A stretch of 64,000 bases of DNA from assembly GCA_002435715.1 (NCBI GenBank), contig DISD01000072.1, forward strand, positions 1 to 64,000, read 5' to 3'. The position numbers and the translations under genes were made by a program. Positions 52,958 to 62,229 of this stretch are shown piece by piece. The notes under the pieces were generated by a model, which searched no databases, was not told the origin of the DNA, and saw only the letters and a program-made list of their open reading frames with translations. The DNA is from Rhodospirillaceae bacterium UBA6219. GTDB taxonomy: Bacteria > Pseudomonadota > Alphaproteobacteria > Rhodospirillales > Magnetospirillaceae. Positions within the stretch are counted from its first letter, which is position 1, and every line of letters starts with the position of its first letter.

Positions 52958-53317
52958 TTAATCGCCGAAGGTGACCATGCGGTCGGCTTGGATGCCGGCC
53001 TCGATCAGCTGGCCCAGGCCCGAAATCCGGAAACCCGGGGCCAAGCTGTCTTCGACGATGCCGCGGCGCATGCCGGCGGCGACGCAAACCACCAGATCGA
53101 CGTGATGGTCTTCCGCCAGCTTCTGCCAGTTCTTGACCACGTTGCGGTCGTCGGACGGCGGGTCCGAATGCTTGGTCGCATTCAGAACCCCGTCGTAATA
53201 GAAGAACACGCGGAAAATCTGGTGCCCCTTGTCGATGGCCGCCTTGGCGAAGCGATAGGCGGAATCCGAGGCCTGGTGGTTATAGGGGCCTTCGTTGACC
53301 AGAATGCCGAACTTCAT
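52958..53317 (-). CDS. dsrE: DsrE sulfur relay subunit
   Basis: A 119-residue TusD-like protein. The persulfide-carrying cysteine is C78 (VVCVAAG), the position of the active cysteine of A. vinosum DsrE. It should pass sulfur to DsrC. GGGGGAAG precedes the ATG. It follows dsrB by 12 bp. Confidence 0.95.
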   Translation of the reverse strand: MKFGILVNEGPYNHQASDSAYRFAKAAIDKGHQIFRVFFYYDGVLNATKHSDPPSDDRNVVKNWQKLAEDHHVDLVVCVAAGMRRGIVEDSLAPGFRISGLGQLIEAGIQADRMVTFGD

Positions 53318-53329
53318 GCGCCTTCCCCC

Positions 53330-54400
53330 TTAGAAGTGCAGATGCGCCGACGTGTTCAGGTTGGCACGGCCACCGCGCCAATTGTCCACGTGGTACTTGG
53401 TGAAGGGCAGTTCGGTCAGCTCGAAGAAACGCGGCCAGCCGATGCGTTCGATCCATTCACCCATGCGTTCCCAAGCCCGGGCATCGGCCTTGTAGGCGCC
53501 CAGGATCTTGCGCACCACTTCGGCGGCTTCCGGCCAGCGCGGCGCGTTGTTGGGGATACCGGCGGCCACCAGCTTGTGGAACATCGGCTTGGAGCGCGTC
53601 GACGAATGCTTGCCGCCGACCCAGATGGCGATCTTGGAATTGACCGGGTCGTTGATCTGCATGGGCGGGCAGGGCGGATAACACGCACCGCAGCACACGC
53701 ATTTCTTTTCGTCCACTTCCAGGGACGGCTTGCCGCCGACCAGGGCCGGACGGATGGCCGCCACCGGGCAACGGGCGATGACGGCGGGACGTTCGCAGAC
53801 GCCGGCCACCAGTTCGTGGTTGATCACCGGCGGCTTGGTGTGCTGGACGTTGATGGCGATGTCACCCTGGCCGCCGCAATTGATCTGGCAGCAGCTGGTG
53901 GTGATCTTGACGCGGTTGGGCATGTCTTCGTTCTTGAATTCATCCACCAACTGGTCCATCAGCGCCTTGACCACACCCGACGCGTCAGTGCCGGGAATGT
54001 CGCAGTGCAGCCAGCCCTGGGTGTGGCTGATGAAGCCCACCGAATTGCCGGTGCCGCCCACCGGGAAGCCTTCGGCCTCCAGGCGGTCGATCAAGGGCGC
54101 GACGTTTTCTTCCTTCGGCGTCATGAACTCGACCGCCGAACGGATGGTGAAACGGATATAGCCGTCGCAGAATTCGTCGGCGATGTCGGCCAGCTTGCGG
54201 ATGGTATAGACATCCATCTGGCGCTGGGTGCCGGCCTTGATGGTGAACATGGCGACACCGGTGTCGGACACGTGGCGCAACACGCCCGGACGCGGACGGT
54301 CGTGCCAGGCCCAGCGGCCATAATTTTCCCGCAAAACCGGGTGCATGAACTGCGTGCTTTCAGGCACGCCGCTCTCGATGGGACGGCGCAATTCGCTCAT
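53330..54400 (-). CDS. dsrB: Dissimilatory sulfite reductase beta subunit
   Basis: A 356-residue DsrB. The siroheme/[4Fe-4S] cysteine cluster (SCCQINCGGQ) and the additional ferredoxin domain (CVCCGACYPPC) are present; DsrB carries the catalytic siroheme in the A2B2 enzyme. GGGGAG precedes ATG 54400. It follows dsrA by 25 bp. Together with DsrA it interconverts sulfite and DsrC-bound sulfur. Confidence 0.97.
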   Translation of the reverse strand: MSELRRPIESGVPESTQFMHPVLRENYGRWAWHDRPRPGVLRHVSDTGVAMFTIKAGTQRQMDVYTIRKLADIADEFCDGYIRFTIRSAVEFMTPKEENVAPLIDRLEAEGFPVGGTGNSVGFISHTQGWLHCDIPGTDASGVVKALMDQLVDEFKNEDMPNRVKITTSCCQINCGGQGDIAINVQHTKPPVINHELVAGVCERPAVIARCPVAAIRPALVGGKPSLEVDEKKCVCCGACYPPCPPMQINDPVNSKIAIWVGGKHSSTRSKPMFHKLVAAGIPNNAPRWPEAAEVVRKILGAYKADARAWERMGEWIERIGWPRFFELTELPFTKYHVDNWRGGRANLNTSAHLHF

Positions 54401-54425
54401 GGGTGAAGTCTCCCCTCTCTCGTTC

Positions 54426-55676
54426 TTATTCGGCCGCGTTGGTCTTGCGTTCGTTCCACTTGCGGGCTTCGTCATCCCAGCCGTCGGTGCGGACATAGGA
54501 ATTGGTGCGCGGCTGGGCGATCATGTTGACGTCAAGATCCAGGCCGATGCCTTCCAGGTAGTTGACCACGCCGATGCGTTCGATCATTTCGCCGGTACGC
54601 TCGTGTTCCAGGGCGTTTTCGGCGAAGAAGTCCAGCATGTTGTGGGCCAGTTCCAGCAGACGCTCGTAATCGTCCTCGGTTTCCAACTTCATGAAGGGAA
54701 CCAGGACCGAGCCCATCAGATCGCCGATCTTCAGCGTGCGCTTGCCACCCACCAGGATGGCGATGCCGCGGTCCTTGCCGGGCTTCAGTGCCTTGGTGCA
54801 GACGTTGATGCAGTGCATGCAGCGCACGCAGGACTTGTTGTCCACGTCCAAGGTGTCGTCGTCGTTCAGCGCCAGGGCCTGGGACGGGCACATGCGGATC
54901 ACCTGGTTGATGAATTCCTTGCGACCCAGCTGGGCGACCTTGGCCTTCACTTCGTCCTGGTTGACCTGCATGTCGTCGCGCCAGGTGCCGATGACGGCCA
55001 CGTCGGCGCGTTGCGTCGCGTTGGCGCAGTCATTGGCGCAGCCCGAGAACTTGAACTTCATCTTATAGGGCAGGCTGGGGCGGTGGATGTCGTCGGTGAA
55101 GTCGTTGATCACCGTGCGGTGGGCCTTCAGCGTGTCGAAGCAGGCCTGTTCGCACCGCGCCTGACCCACACAGGACGCGGCGGTACGTACGCCGGCACCG
55201 GCGCCGCCCATGTCGAAGCCCAGTTCGTTGATCTTGTCCCAGGCATGCTGCACCTGTTCGGTGCGGCAGCCCTGCATCATGATGTCGCCCGACTGGCCGT
55301 GCAGCGCGATCAGGCCGGACCCATGTTCGGCCCAGATGTCGCAAAGCGCGCGCAGGGTCTTGGTGTCATAGAAGAAGCCCGGCGCCGGCATGATGCGCAG
55401 CGTGTGGAATTCGGACGATTCGGGGTGCTTGTCGGCCACTTCGGAAAAGCGCGGGATGACGCCGGCACCATAGCCGAACACGCCGACCGTGCCGCCCTTC
55501 CAATAGCCCTTGCGGGTCTCGTAGCTCAGTTCCAACTGGCCCAACAGGCTTTTCATGTAATCGGCATAAGGCTGGCCTTCATCATTGGCCAGTCGCTTCA
55601 AACCGGTCACGAAGCTCGGCCAGGGACCGCTCTCCAACTGGTCCAGAAGCGGCGTCTGGGGCATCTTCTTCGACAT
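54426..55676 (-). CDS. dsrA: Dissimilatory sulfite reductase alpha subunit
   Basis: A 416-residue DsrA. The siroheme-[4Fe-4S] motif CVGQARC (C-x5-C) and SGCANDC (C-x3-C) and the ferredoxin cluster CVRCMHCINVC are intact. It is the first gene of the 12-gene minus-strand cluster. ATG 55676 is preferred because the Dsr N-terminus TPLLDQLESGPWPSFV follows and GGGAGAG precedes; longer frames run into the leader region. Confidence 0.97.
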   Translation of the reverse strand: MSKKMPQTPLLDQLESGPWPSFVTGLKRLANDEGQPYADYMKSLLGQLELSYETRKGYWKGGTVGVFGYGAGVIPRFSEVADKHPESSEFHTLRIMPAPGFFYDTKTLRALCDIWAEHGSGLIALHGQSGDIMMQGCRTEQVQHAWDKINELGFDMGGAGAGVRTAASCVGQARCEQACFDTLKAHRTVINDFTDDIHRPSLPYKMKFKFSGCANDCANATQRADVAVIGTWRDDMQVNQDEVKAKVAQLGRKEFINQVIRMCPSQALALNDDDTLDVDNKSCVRCMHCINVCTKALKPGKDRGIAILVGGKRTLKIGDLMGSVLVPFMKLETEDDYERLLELAHNMLDFFAENALEHERTGEMIERIGVVNYLEGIGLDLDVNMIAQPRTNSYVRTDGWDDEARKWNERKTNAAE

Positions 55677-55988
55677 CGTCCTACTCTCCCTGACCATCTT
55701 GTTTGCGGGGGCGTGCGGCATTGTCCGGACGCGATCTCCCCCCTTCGGCCCAATCGGTCGCTCGGCCGGAAGGGCTCGGATTCCCTCTCTCAATTCATCG
55801 TGTCCAGGTAGCTTTCCGCCTGCCTTGGAACCGTCCCTGTCCGGGCTTTTTTATGCGGCTCTCGTCGCGGTCAAAGTGACGCGGCGGGCCAATCGCCCTT
55901 GTTACATTAATGGATCATAATATTATGGACTTCCAGGTTCCAAGAGGATTCTTTTAGCAAAGACGAAAAACGTCGCAGGGAGTTTGCA
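55677..55988. other. Divergent control region between dsrA and the oxygenase gene
   Basis: No gene of normal size is seen. On the minus strand TTGACC-N15-TAAAAA (around 55845-55880) is a possible dsr promoter with short spacing. A perfect 12-bp palindrome, CATAATATTATG, lies at 55916-55927 within an AT-rich patch and may be an operator for one or both directions. Confidence 0.5.
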
Positions 55989-56087
55989 ATGACAAATAAT
56001 ACCCACCCCGGTAATGTCCTAAGTTACTGTAAAAACGTTATTTGCTGCGCTGGCGAATTTAATGCTGCAGCGCAAGAAAAGGGGTGA
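55989..56087 (+). CDS. Possible 32-residue leader peptide or small protein
   Basis: GCAGGGAG lies seven bases before ATG 55989. The 32-codon frame encodes a Cys-containing peptide (SYCKNVICCAGEFN in the middle) and stops five bases before the oxygenase ATG, or overlaps its alternative GTG start. It may be a leader peptide that couples translation, or chance. Confidence 0.4.
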   Translation: MTNNTHPGNVLSYCKNVICCAGEFNAAAQEKG

Positions 56088-56092
56088 GCGTC

Positions 56093-56956
56093 ATGGCTTT
56101 CGACCTGGATGACGCGGCCGGTTACGGTCGTTGGCGTGATCAAAAGTTGTCGTCGCGCCCCATCGATTTGACCCAATTGGTGGTCGAGGTGGGCGACATC
56201 GCGGCGCTGACCGCCTCCGAGTCCGAGGCTTTGCGGGCGCAGGTGCGGCGCAGCAACATGGCGCTTTATGTGGAAACGAAAACGTCAGCAGACCGTGACG
56301 ACAAACTGGCGGTGGCGGCCTTGGGGCAGCACTTCGGATTGCGGTCCTTGGATCGCAACCATCTGGCCGACGATGACGGCATCACCCCCTTGGCGGTGGC
56401 GTCCGAGGGCGCGCGGGCCCGCTATATCCCTTATACCGAACGCCCCATCGCCTGGCACACCGACGGTTATTACAATCCCGCCGCCACCCGGGTGCGCTCG
56501 CTGATCCTGCATTGCAGCCGGCCGGCGGCCCAGGGCGGCGAGAACAAGCTGATGGACCCCGATCTGCTGTACATCCAATTGCGTGAGCGTGATCCCGATC
56601 TGGTCCGGGTCCTGTCGCAGCCTGGGGCCATGACCATTCCCGGCAACGAAGACGAAGGCATGACCCGACCGGCGATGACCGGACCGGTGTTCTTTACCGA
56701 GGACGGGCGGCTGGCCATGCGTTACACGGCGCGCACCCGGTCCATCGAATGGCATGCCGATGCCGTCGCCGCAGCACAAATCATCCGCGAAATCCTGGAT
56801 GCGGGCGGCGCCGACATCTTCACTGGCCGATTGCAGGCGGGATGGGGACTTTTGTGCAACAACGTGCTGCACACTCGCGAACGCTTCGTCGATGACCCGA
56901 CGCGACCACGCCTGTTGTACCGGGCGCGGTATCACGACAGAATTCAGGGAAGTTGA
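56093..56956 (+). CDS. TauD/TfdA-like Fe(II)/2-oxoglutarate-type dioxygenase
   Basis: A 287-residue TauD/TfdA-fold protein. The iron triad is H122 and D124 (WHTDGYY) and H260 (VLHTRERF), with an Arg-rich cofactor segment (RLLYRARY) near the end. AAAGGGG precedes ATG 56093. It is divergent from dsrA. TauD releases sulfite from taurine, so a sulfonate substrate is an attractive guess next to a sulfite reductase, but the family is broad. Confidence 0.85.
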   Translation: MAFDLDDAAGYGRWRDQKLSSRPIDLTQLVVEVGDIAALTASESEALRAQVRRSNMALYVETKTSADRDDKLAVAALGQHFGLRSLDRNHLADDDGITPLAVASEGARARYIPYTERPIAWHTDGYYNPAATRVRSLILHCSRPAAQGGENKLMDPDLLYIQLRERDPDLVRVLSQPGAMTIPGNEDEGMTRPAMTGPVFFTEDGRLAMRYTARTRSIEWHADAVAAAQIIREILDAGGADIFTGRLQAGWGLLCNNVLHTRERFVDDPTRPRLLYRARYHDRIQGS

Positions 56957-57040
56957 ACCGGCGTCCGAGCAGCCCGGCACGGGCCAATATTGAAAAACAG
57001 CCGTTTCGGCATGGGCTGAATCGGCACAAGGGAGAAAACC

Positions 57041-57253
57041 ATGTCGGAAGAACAGATCACCCCACTGGCCGAGATCGAGGCGCCGTGGAGCCGTCACCTC
57101 AGCCTGTCGGCGGTGGACCATGACAGCGGTCTGCGCATGTTGCGGCTGCGCATCAAGGAAGGCCGGGCGCGTTTCACCATCATCGATCTGGATGAACGCA
57201 CCGCCCGCCAATTGGCCCAACACCTGAGCGATTGGGCCGACGCACAGAAATAG
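57041..57253 (+). CDS. Small hypothetical protein
   Basis: A 70-residue acidic soluble protein of unknown function, with a beta-strand-rich start and a helical end (TARQLAQHLSDWADAQK). AAGGGAGAAAACC precedes the ATG. It lies 84 bp after the oxygenase gene on the same strand and may be co-transcribed. No motif is recognised. Confidence 0.7.
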   Translation: MSEEQITPLAEIEAPWSRHLSLSAVDHDSGLRMLRLRIKEGRARFTIIDLDERTARQLAQHLSDWADAQK

Positions 57254-57265
57254 GGGGCGCGGGAT

Positions 57266-58492
57266 TTATTTCCCGCGCACCGTCTTCAGCGCCATGTCCA
57301 ATTGGGAATCGCCGGTTTCGGACGGGGCGATTTCGATATCGGGGGTGATGCCGATGCCGTCCACCGGTTGGTTGCTGGGGCGGAAATAGCGGGCGATGGT
57401 GACGCGGATGCCGCCTTCCGACACTTCCTGCAACACCTGGACGCTGCCCTTGCCATAGCTTTTCTGGCCGACCAGCACCGCACGCTTGTTGTCCTTCAAG
57501 GCCCCGGCGACGATTTCCGAGGCCGAGGCGCTGCCGCCGTCGATCATCACCACCATGGGAACGCCCGGCAAAATCTCGCCGGCCCGGCCGCTGCGGTTCT
57601 CGCTGTCGTCGGGTTCGCGGGCTTTGGTGCTGACGATGGGGACGGCGCCCAGGAACAAATCGGCCATGCGCACCGCTTCGTCCAGCACGCCCCCGGGATT
57701 GCGCCGCAGATCCAGCACGATGCCTTTCAGCCCGAACGCCGATTGTTTTTCCAGTTCCTGGATTTCCTGGCGCAGCATGGACGACACCCCGCCCGAGAAT
57801 TGGCTGACGCGGACCACGGCGACGTCGCCTTCCAGCCGGCCCTTGACCGGGTGCAGGCGGATGATGTCACGGGTAATGGTGACCTCGCGCTGTTTGCCGT
57901 CCGGGGATTGCAGCAACAGGCGCACGTCATGACCCACCGGGCCACGGATACGGCTGACCACTTGCGACAGGGTGCGGCCTTCCACCGGTTCGCCGTCCAC
58001 CGCCATCACCTGGTCGTCGGGTTTGATGCCGGCGGCGGCGGCGGGTGACCCGTCGATGGGGCTGACCACCATCACCTTCTTGTCCTTCATGGCCAGTTCC
58101 ATGCCGACACCGCTGAACTTGCCCGACACCGAGACCTGCATGTCCTTCCATTCGCTGGGCGACAAATAGGCGGTATGGGGGTCCAGCACGTGGGTCAGCT
58201 CGGCGGTGGCGGCCTGGAAGCCTTCCTCCAGGCTGGCCGGCTTGGCGGCGATGCTGGCGGCGGCCTTTTCGGCCAGCGGATGGGTGGAACGGGCGTCGAT
58301 GTGGCGGGCGGCGATCTTTTCGATGATCTCGTCGAGCAATTCCACCTTGGGCTCGGCCGCCTGTTCGGTTTGGCCGGCCTTTTGGAAAGCGTCACGCAAA
58401 AGCGCGCGGTCGGCGCGGTCGGCCCAGGCGGCAGAGCTGGCGAAACCCAGGCTGACGGACGCGACAAGCGCCCGGTGAAGTCCCGTCCTCAT
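57266..58492 (-). CDS. S41-family C-terminal processing peptidase
   Basis: A 408-residue exported protease of the CtpA/Prc family. A signal peptide (ends AWA-DR) is followed by a PDZ domain (about 118-205) and the S41 core with the serine cluster 321-325 (GGSASASEI) and general-base Lys348 (SYGKGSVQ). GITPDIEI closes the core. It would cleave proteins from their C-termini in the periplasm. Its ATG overlaps the chemoreceptor stop by 4 bp, an unusual coupling. Confidence 0.92.
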   Translation of the reverse strand: MRTGLHRALVASVSLGFASSAAWADRADRALLRDAFQKAGQTEQAAEPKVELLDEIIEKIAARHIDARSTHPLAEKAAASIAAKPASLEEGFQAATAELTHVLDPHTAYLSPSEWKDMQVSVSGKFSGVGMELAMKDKKVMVVSPIDGSPAAAAGIKPDDQVMAVDGEPVEGRTLSQVVSRIRGPVGHDVRLLLQSPDGKQREVTITRDIIRLHPVKGRLEGDVAVVRVSQFSGGVSSMLRQEIQELEKQSAFGLKGIVLDLRRNPGGVLDEAVRMADLFLGAVPIVSTKAREPDDSENRSGRAGEILPGVPMVVMIDGGSASASEIVAGALKDNKRAVLVGQKSYGKGSVQVLQEVSEGGIRVTIARYFRPSNQPVDGIGITPDIEIAPSETGDSQLDMALKTVRGK

Positions 58493-60783
58493 CCCTGCTT
58501 TCCACCGCCGTGAGCCTGAATGTCGTCGGCCAATTGGTCCAGGACCTTCATCACGGCCCCGGAAGCGGCATCCATCTCGCGGATGGCCTGGGCGCAGCCG
58601 GCGGCATCGCCTTGTTCGTGGCAGGCCAGGGCGCGCTTGCCGGCGGCGTGGACCTTGGTATGCGGTTCCAACAGGCGGGTGAAATGGGGCGAACGGGTGA
58701 TCTTGTCTTCCTTCACCGCGTCATACCAAGTGCCCAAGCGGCAGTTATGGTGATCGGACAGTTTGGCGGCGACCAGGGCGTTGCGGCCGGCGGCCGCGTC
58801 CTTGACCGTTTTGCAGAAGGTGTCGTGGTCGATCTTGGTGGAGCGGACCAAGGCGGCGTGGTGGCGCATGCCCCCGGTCGAGGACGAATCGACGACGAAG
58901 AAGGCCATTTGTTCTTCCAGGCCTTCGGCGGCGTGGGCCAGGGATTGGGCGGCGGCGGCGGATTCTTCCACCAGGGCGGCGTTTTGCTGGGTCATTTCGT
59001 CCATCTGGCTGACGGCGGAATTGACCTGGTCGATGCCGCTGGCCTGTTCGCCGCTGGCCGAGGCGATCTCGGCGACGATGTCGGCCACCCGTTTGACGCT
59101 GCCCAGGATGTCGGCCAGGGTGTCGCCGGCACTTTTGACCAATTCGGCCCCCGAGCGCACCTGGGTCGAGCTTTCGGCGATCAGGCCCTTGATTTCCTTC
59201 GAGGCTTCGGCCGAACGCTGGGCTAGGTTGCGGACCTCCTGGGCCACCACGGCAAAGCCCTTGCCGGCTTCACCGGCGCGGGCCGCCTCGACCGCCGCAT
59301 TCAGCGCCAACAAATTGGTCTGGAAGGCGATTTCGTCGATCATGCCGACGATGTCTTCGATTTTCTTCGAACTGCTTTCGATACGGCCCATGGCGGCGAT
59401 GGCGTCGGTCACCACCTGACCGCCATTGGCGGCGACTTGGCGGGCGTCGGCGGCCAATTGGTCGGCGGCCTGGGCGTTGGCGGCATTCTGGCGCACGGTG
59501 GCGGCCAATTCTTCCATGGAGGCGGCGGTTTCTTCCAACGCGCTGGCCTGTTGTTCCGAGCGTTCCGACAGATCCTGGCTGCCGGCCGCCACTTCCGAGG
59601 CCGAGGTGGTGATGGTCTTGGTCGCCTGGTCGATGGTGCCGACGATGGTCGACAATTTGGCGGCGGTTTGATTCAAGTCGGTCTTCAGCCGTCCGAAGAT
59701 GCCGTCGTAATCGCCGGTGATGCGCTTGGTCAGGTCACCGGTAGCCAGCGCGCCCAGGACCTGGGCCACTTCGTTCAGGGCGTGGCCGGTGCGGCCGACC
59801 ATGGAATTGACGCTTTGGCAAAGCGTCAGCAAGAAGCCATCCATGCCAGAGGTTTCAATGCGCCGTTCCATGTCGCCTTCCGACGCCGCCTTGGCCAGGG
59901 CGGCCACTTCGGCGACGATGGCGGCTTCGTTCCGGCGTTGGGCTTCGTCTTGCACCCGGGCGGCTTCGGCCTGTTCGTGTTGTTCCTGTTCGGCTTGTCG
60001 CTTGTCGACGGCGTTTTTCCTGAACACCTGCAGCGCTTGGGCCATGGCGCCGATCTCGTCGCGTTGCGTCAAGGCGGGGATGGTGATGTCCAGCTTGCCG
60101 GCGGCCAATTGCTCCATCGCCGCGGTCATGGCGACGATGCCACCGGCCACCGAGCGCACGATCAACACCGCCAAGCCGATGGCCAGCAGCAAACCGCCGA
60201 ACATCAGGCCAAGATTGATCACCAGGGCCCATTCATAATCGGATTGGGCGTTTTGGTATTCTGACTTGGCGATTTCGGCCTGCAGGTTCTGCAAGCGGTC
60301 CAGGCTGCCCAGGGCGGCGGCGAACTTGACCGCCGCGTCCACCTGCATGTTGGCGGTGGCGTCGGCGAAACGGCCGTCGGCCGCCAGTCGCATGGTGTTG
60401 GTGCGGCTTTCGGCATAGGCGGCCAGTTGACGGGCCAGGCTGTCGGCCAGGGCCTTTTCCTCGGCATTCAGTTGGGCGGCCATGTATTGGCCCCACATAC
60501 CGTTGATCTCGGCCTGCAGCCGGGCGGTGTCGGTGGTCAGGCGTTCGGCCTCGGCCACCGAGCCGCCGCTGGCCGCCAGGATGGCGTTGGCCCGCATGCG
60601 GTGCAGCCGGTCTTGAATGTTGGACAATTGGACCAGTGGGACCGCCCGGTCCACATAGACGCTACGCAGGCTGTCGGCCAAGTGGCCGGTGGTGGACAAC
60701 CCTTTGCCGCCGACCACCAGGACCAGGACGGCCAGGATGGCGGTCAGCAGGGCCAGGCGTAAGCCGATACGCAGATTGGACAT
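58489..60783 (-). CDS. Methyl-accepting chemotaxis protein with CZB domain
   Basis: A 764-residue chemoreceptor. TM1 is about residues 8-30, a helical 4HB-type periplasmic domain follows, TM2 about 185-210 leads to HAMP, then a second linker region and the long coiled-coil signalling domain with hairpin tip IVGMIDEIAFQTNLLALNAAVEAARAGE. The C-terminal part is a CZB zinc-binding domain (His, Cys, and LGTWY, then PHTKVHAAG), linked to sensing of oxidants such as HOCl in other bacteria. GGGGCATC precedes ATG 60783. The stop overlaps the protease start. Confidence 0.93.
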   Translation of the reverse strand: MSNLRIGLRLALLTAILAVLVLVVGGKGLSTTGHLADSLRSVYVDRAVPLVQLSNIQDRLHRMRANAILAASGGSVAEAERLTTDTARLQAEINGMWGQYMAAQLNAEEKALADSLARQLAAYAESRTNTMRLAADGRFADATANMQVDAAVKFAAALGSLDRLQNLQAEIAKSEYQNAQSDYEWALVINLGLMFGGLLLAIGLAVLIVRSVAGGIVAMTAAMEQLAAGKLDITIPALTQRDEIGAMAQALQVFRKNAVDKRQAEQEQHEQAEAARVQDEAQRRNEAAIVAEVAALAKAASEGDMERRIETSGMDGFLLTLCQSVNSMVGRTGHALNEVAQVLGALATGDLTKRITGDYDGIFGRLKTDLNQTAAKLSTIVGTIDQATKTITTSASEVAAGSQDLSERSEQQASALEETAASMEELAATVRQNAANAQAADQLAADARQVAANGGQVVTDAIAAMGRIESSSKKIEDIVGMIDEIAFQTNLLALNAAVEAARAGEAGKGFAVVAQEVRNLAQRSAEASKEIKGLIAESSTQVRSGAELVKSAGDTLADILGSVKRVADIVAEIASASGEQASGIDQVNSAVSQMDEMTQQNAALVEESAAAAQSLAHAAEGLEEQMAFFVVDSSSTGGMRHHAALVRSTKIDHDTFCKTVKDAAAGRNALVAAKLSDHHNCRLGTWYDAVKEDKITRSPHFTRLLEPHTKVHAAGKRALACHEQGDAAGCAQAIREMDAASGAVMKVLDQLADDIQAHGGGKQG

Positions 60784-60883
60784 GATGCCCCTATCCCCTG
60801 GAACCAGTTGTTCGGACAGGGGGGGATTGGGGCATGGGGAAACGCCGGAGTCAAGCCGGGGAAGCCATGACGGCCTTCCCCTT

Positions 60884-61741
60884 TCAATCACAGGGTATCA
60901 GTTCCTGGACGTAAGGGGGCAAGGCGAAGGCCGCCTTATGCACTTCGGGACTGTAATAGCGGGTGGCGACCGGGGCCGCCTGGAAGCGGGCGCGGAGGGT
61001 TTCGAGGCTTTCATCACGGGCACGGGGACTGGCCGAGGCCCATCCCAAGGCCATCATTCCGCCCACATAGGTGGGAACGGCGGCCAGGAAGAAGCCGACA
61101 TCGGCGTAATAGGGACGGCGCCGCTTCCAGGTGTCGGTGACTTCCTCGCCCTGCAGGAAGGGCACGCCGTTCTGGTTGACGACGATGCCGTCGGCGTTCA
61201 GGCAGCGGGCGCAATCCTTGTAGAATTCTTCGGTGAACAGCACGCCGCCGGGGCCGATGGGGTCGGTGGAATCGATGACGATCAGGTCGAATTTGCGGGT
61301 CGTCCCGGCCATGTATTTCAAGCCGTCGGCGATGACGATCTCGGTGCGCGGGTCGTCGAAGGCGCCAGCCGACACGCTGGGCATGTGGGTGCGGCAGAAT
61401 TCCACCACCTGGGCGTCGATTTCCACCAGCACCGCCTGTTCCACCGATTGGTGCTTCAGGATCTCGCGCAGCATGCCGCCATCGCCGCCGCCGACCACGC
61501 AGGCGGTCTTGACCGCGCCATGGGCGTAGACGGGCACGTGGGCCAGCATTTCGTGATAGATGAATTCGTCACCGGTGGTGACCTGGATCACCCCGTCCAG
61601 GGTCAACACCCGGCCGAAGCCGGGCGTTTCGAACAAAACGATTTCCTGTAACCCGTCATTGGTGCGGAACAGCTCGCGGGTGACCTGAAAGCTTTGGCGC
61701 CAATGGGGGTACAGTTGTTCACGGAACCACGATTCGCTCAC
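60884..61741 (-). CDS. speE: Spermidine synthase
   Basis: A 285-residue polyamine aminopropyltransferase. The Rossmann motif VVGGGDGGMLREILKH near residue 83, the Asp of VLVEID, and the catalytic VIDSTDPIGPG (about 152-162) are intact. It transfers the aminopropyl group of decarboxylated AdoMet to putrescine. The ATG overlaps the speD stop (ATGA), so the two enzymes are coupled. Confidence 0.96.
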   Translation of the reverse strand: MSESWFREQLYPHWRQSFQVTRELFRTNDGLQEIVLFETPGFGRVLTLDGVIQVTTGDEFIYHEMLAHVPVYAHGAVKTACVVGGGDGGMLREILKHQSVEQAVLVEIDAQVVEFCRTHMPSVSAGAFDDPRTEIVIADGLKYMAGTTRKFDLIVIDSTDPIGPGGVLFTEEFYKDCARCLNADGIVVNQNGVPFLQGEEVTDTWKRRRPYYADVGFFLAAVPTYVGGMMALGWASASPRARDESLETLRARFQAAPVATRYYSPEVHKAAFALPPYVQELIPCD

Positions 61742-62229
61742 GGAATCAGGCCCCGCTTGTTTTCCGCCAAGGTGACGGTTTCAGGGCTGAAGGCTTCCTT
61801 CAGGATGGGGATCGCCTTGTAGGGATCGCAATCGCCGCACATGAAGATGTCCAGCGCCGCATAGCCGCGTTCCGGCCAGGAATGGATGGAAATGTGGCTT
61901 TCCGCCAGCACCAACACCCCGGAAATCCCGCCATTGGGCTGGAAGTGGTGCAGGTGGCAATGCAGGATGGTGGCGCCGCCTTCAATGGCGGAACGGCGCA
62001 GGGCCTCTTCCACCAATTCGATGTCGTCCAGTTTGCTGGCGCCCCAAAGGTCGATCAGCAGATGCGTGCCGGCGAACTTCACGCCGTTGCGCGACACGTA
62101 ATAATCCTTGCCGTTGTCGGCTTCGGGCCAGGACTTCTTGTCCTGGTTCATTTCGACCACGGTGCTGTCTTGGGTATTCCTCGGATCGACCCCCGAGTTC
62201 ATCCCCAGTCGGGCAAGAGCCTGAGCCAT
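61738..62229 (-). CDS. speD: S-adenosylmethionine decarboxylase proenzyme
   Basis: A 163-residue class 1b-type SpeD. Self-cleavage at E110-S111 in LAESHISIHSWPE forms the pyruvoyl group on the new alpha chain. The N-terminal ~40-residue extension before DYYVSRNGVKFAGTHLL is longer than in most bacterial homologs; a Met at residue 27 is an alternative start, but GGAGGGGAGC sits before ATG 62229. It supplies decarboxylated AdoMet to SpeE. Confidence 0.95.
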   Translation of the reverse strand: MAQALARLGMNSGVDPRNTQDSTVVEMNQDKKSWPEADNGKDYYVSRNGVKFAGTHLLIDLWGASKLDDIELVEEALRRSAIEGGATILHCHLHHFQPNGGISGVLVLAESHISIHSWPERGYAALDIFMCGDCDPYKAIPILKEAFSPETVTLAENKRGLIP

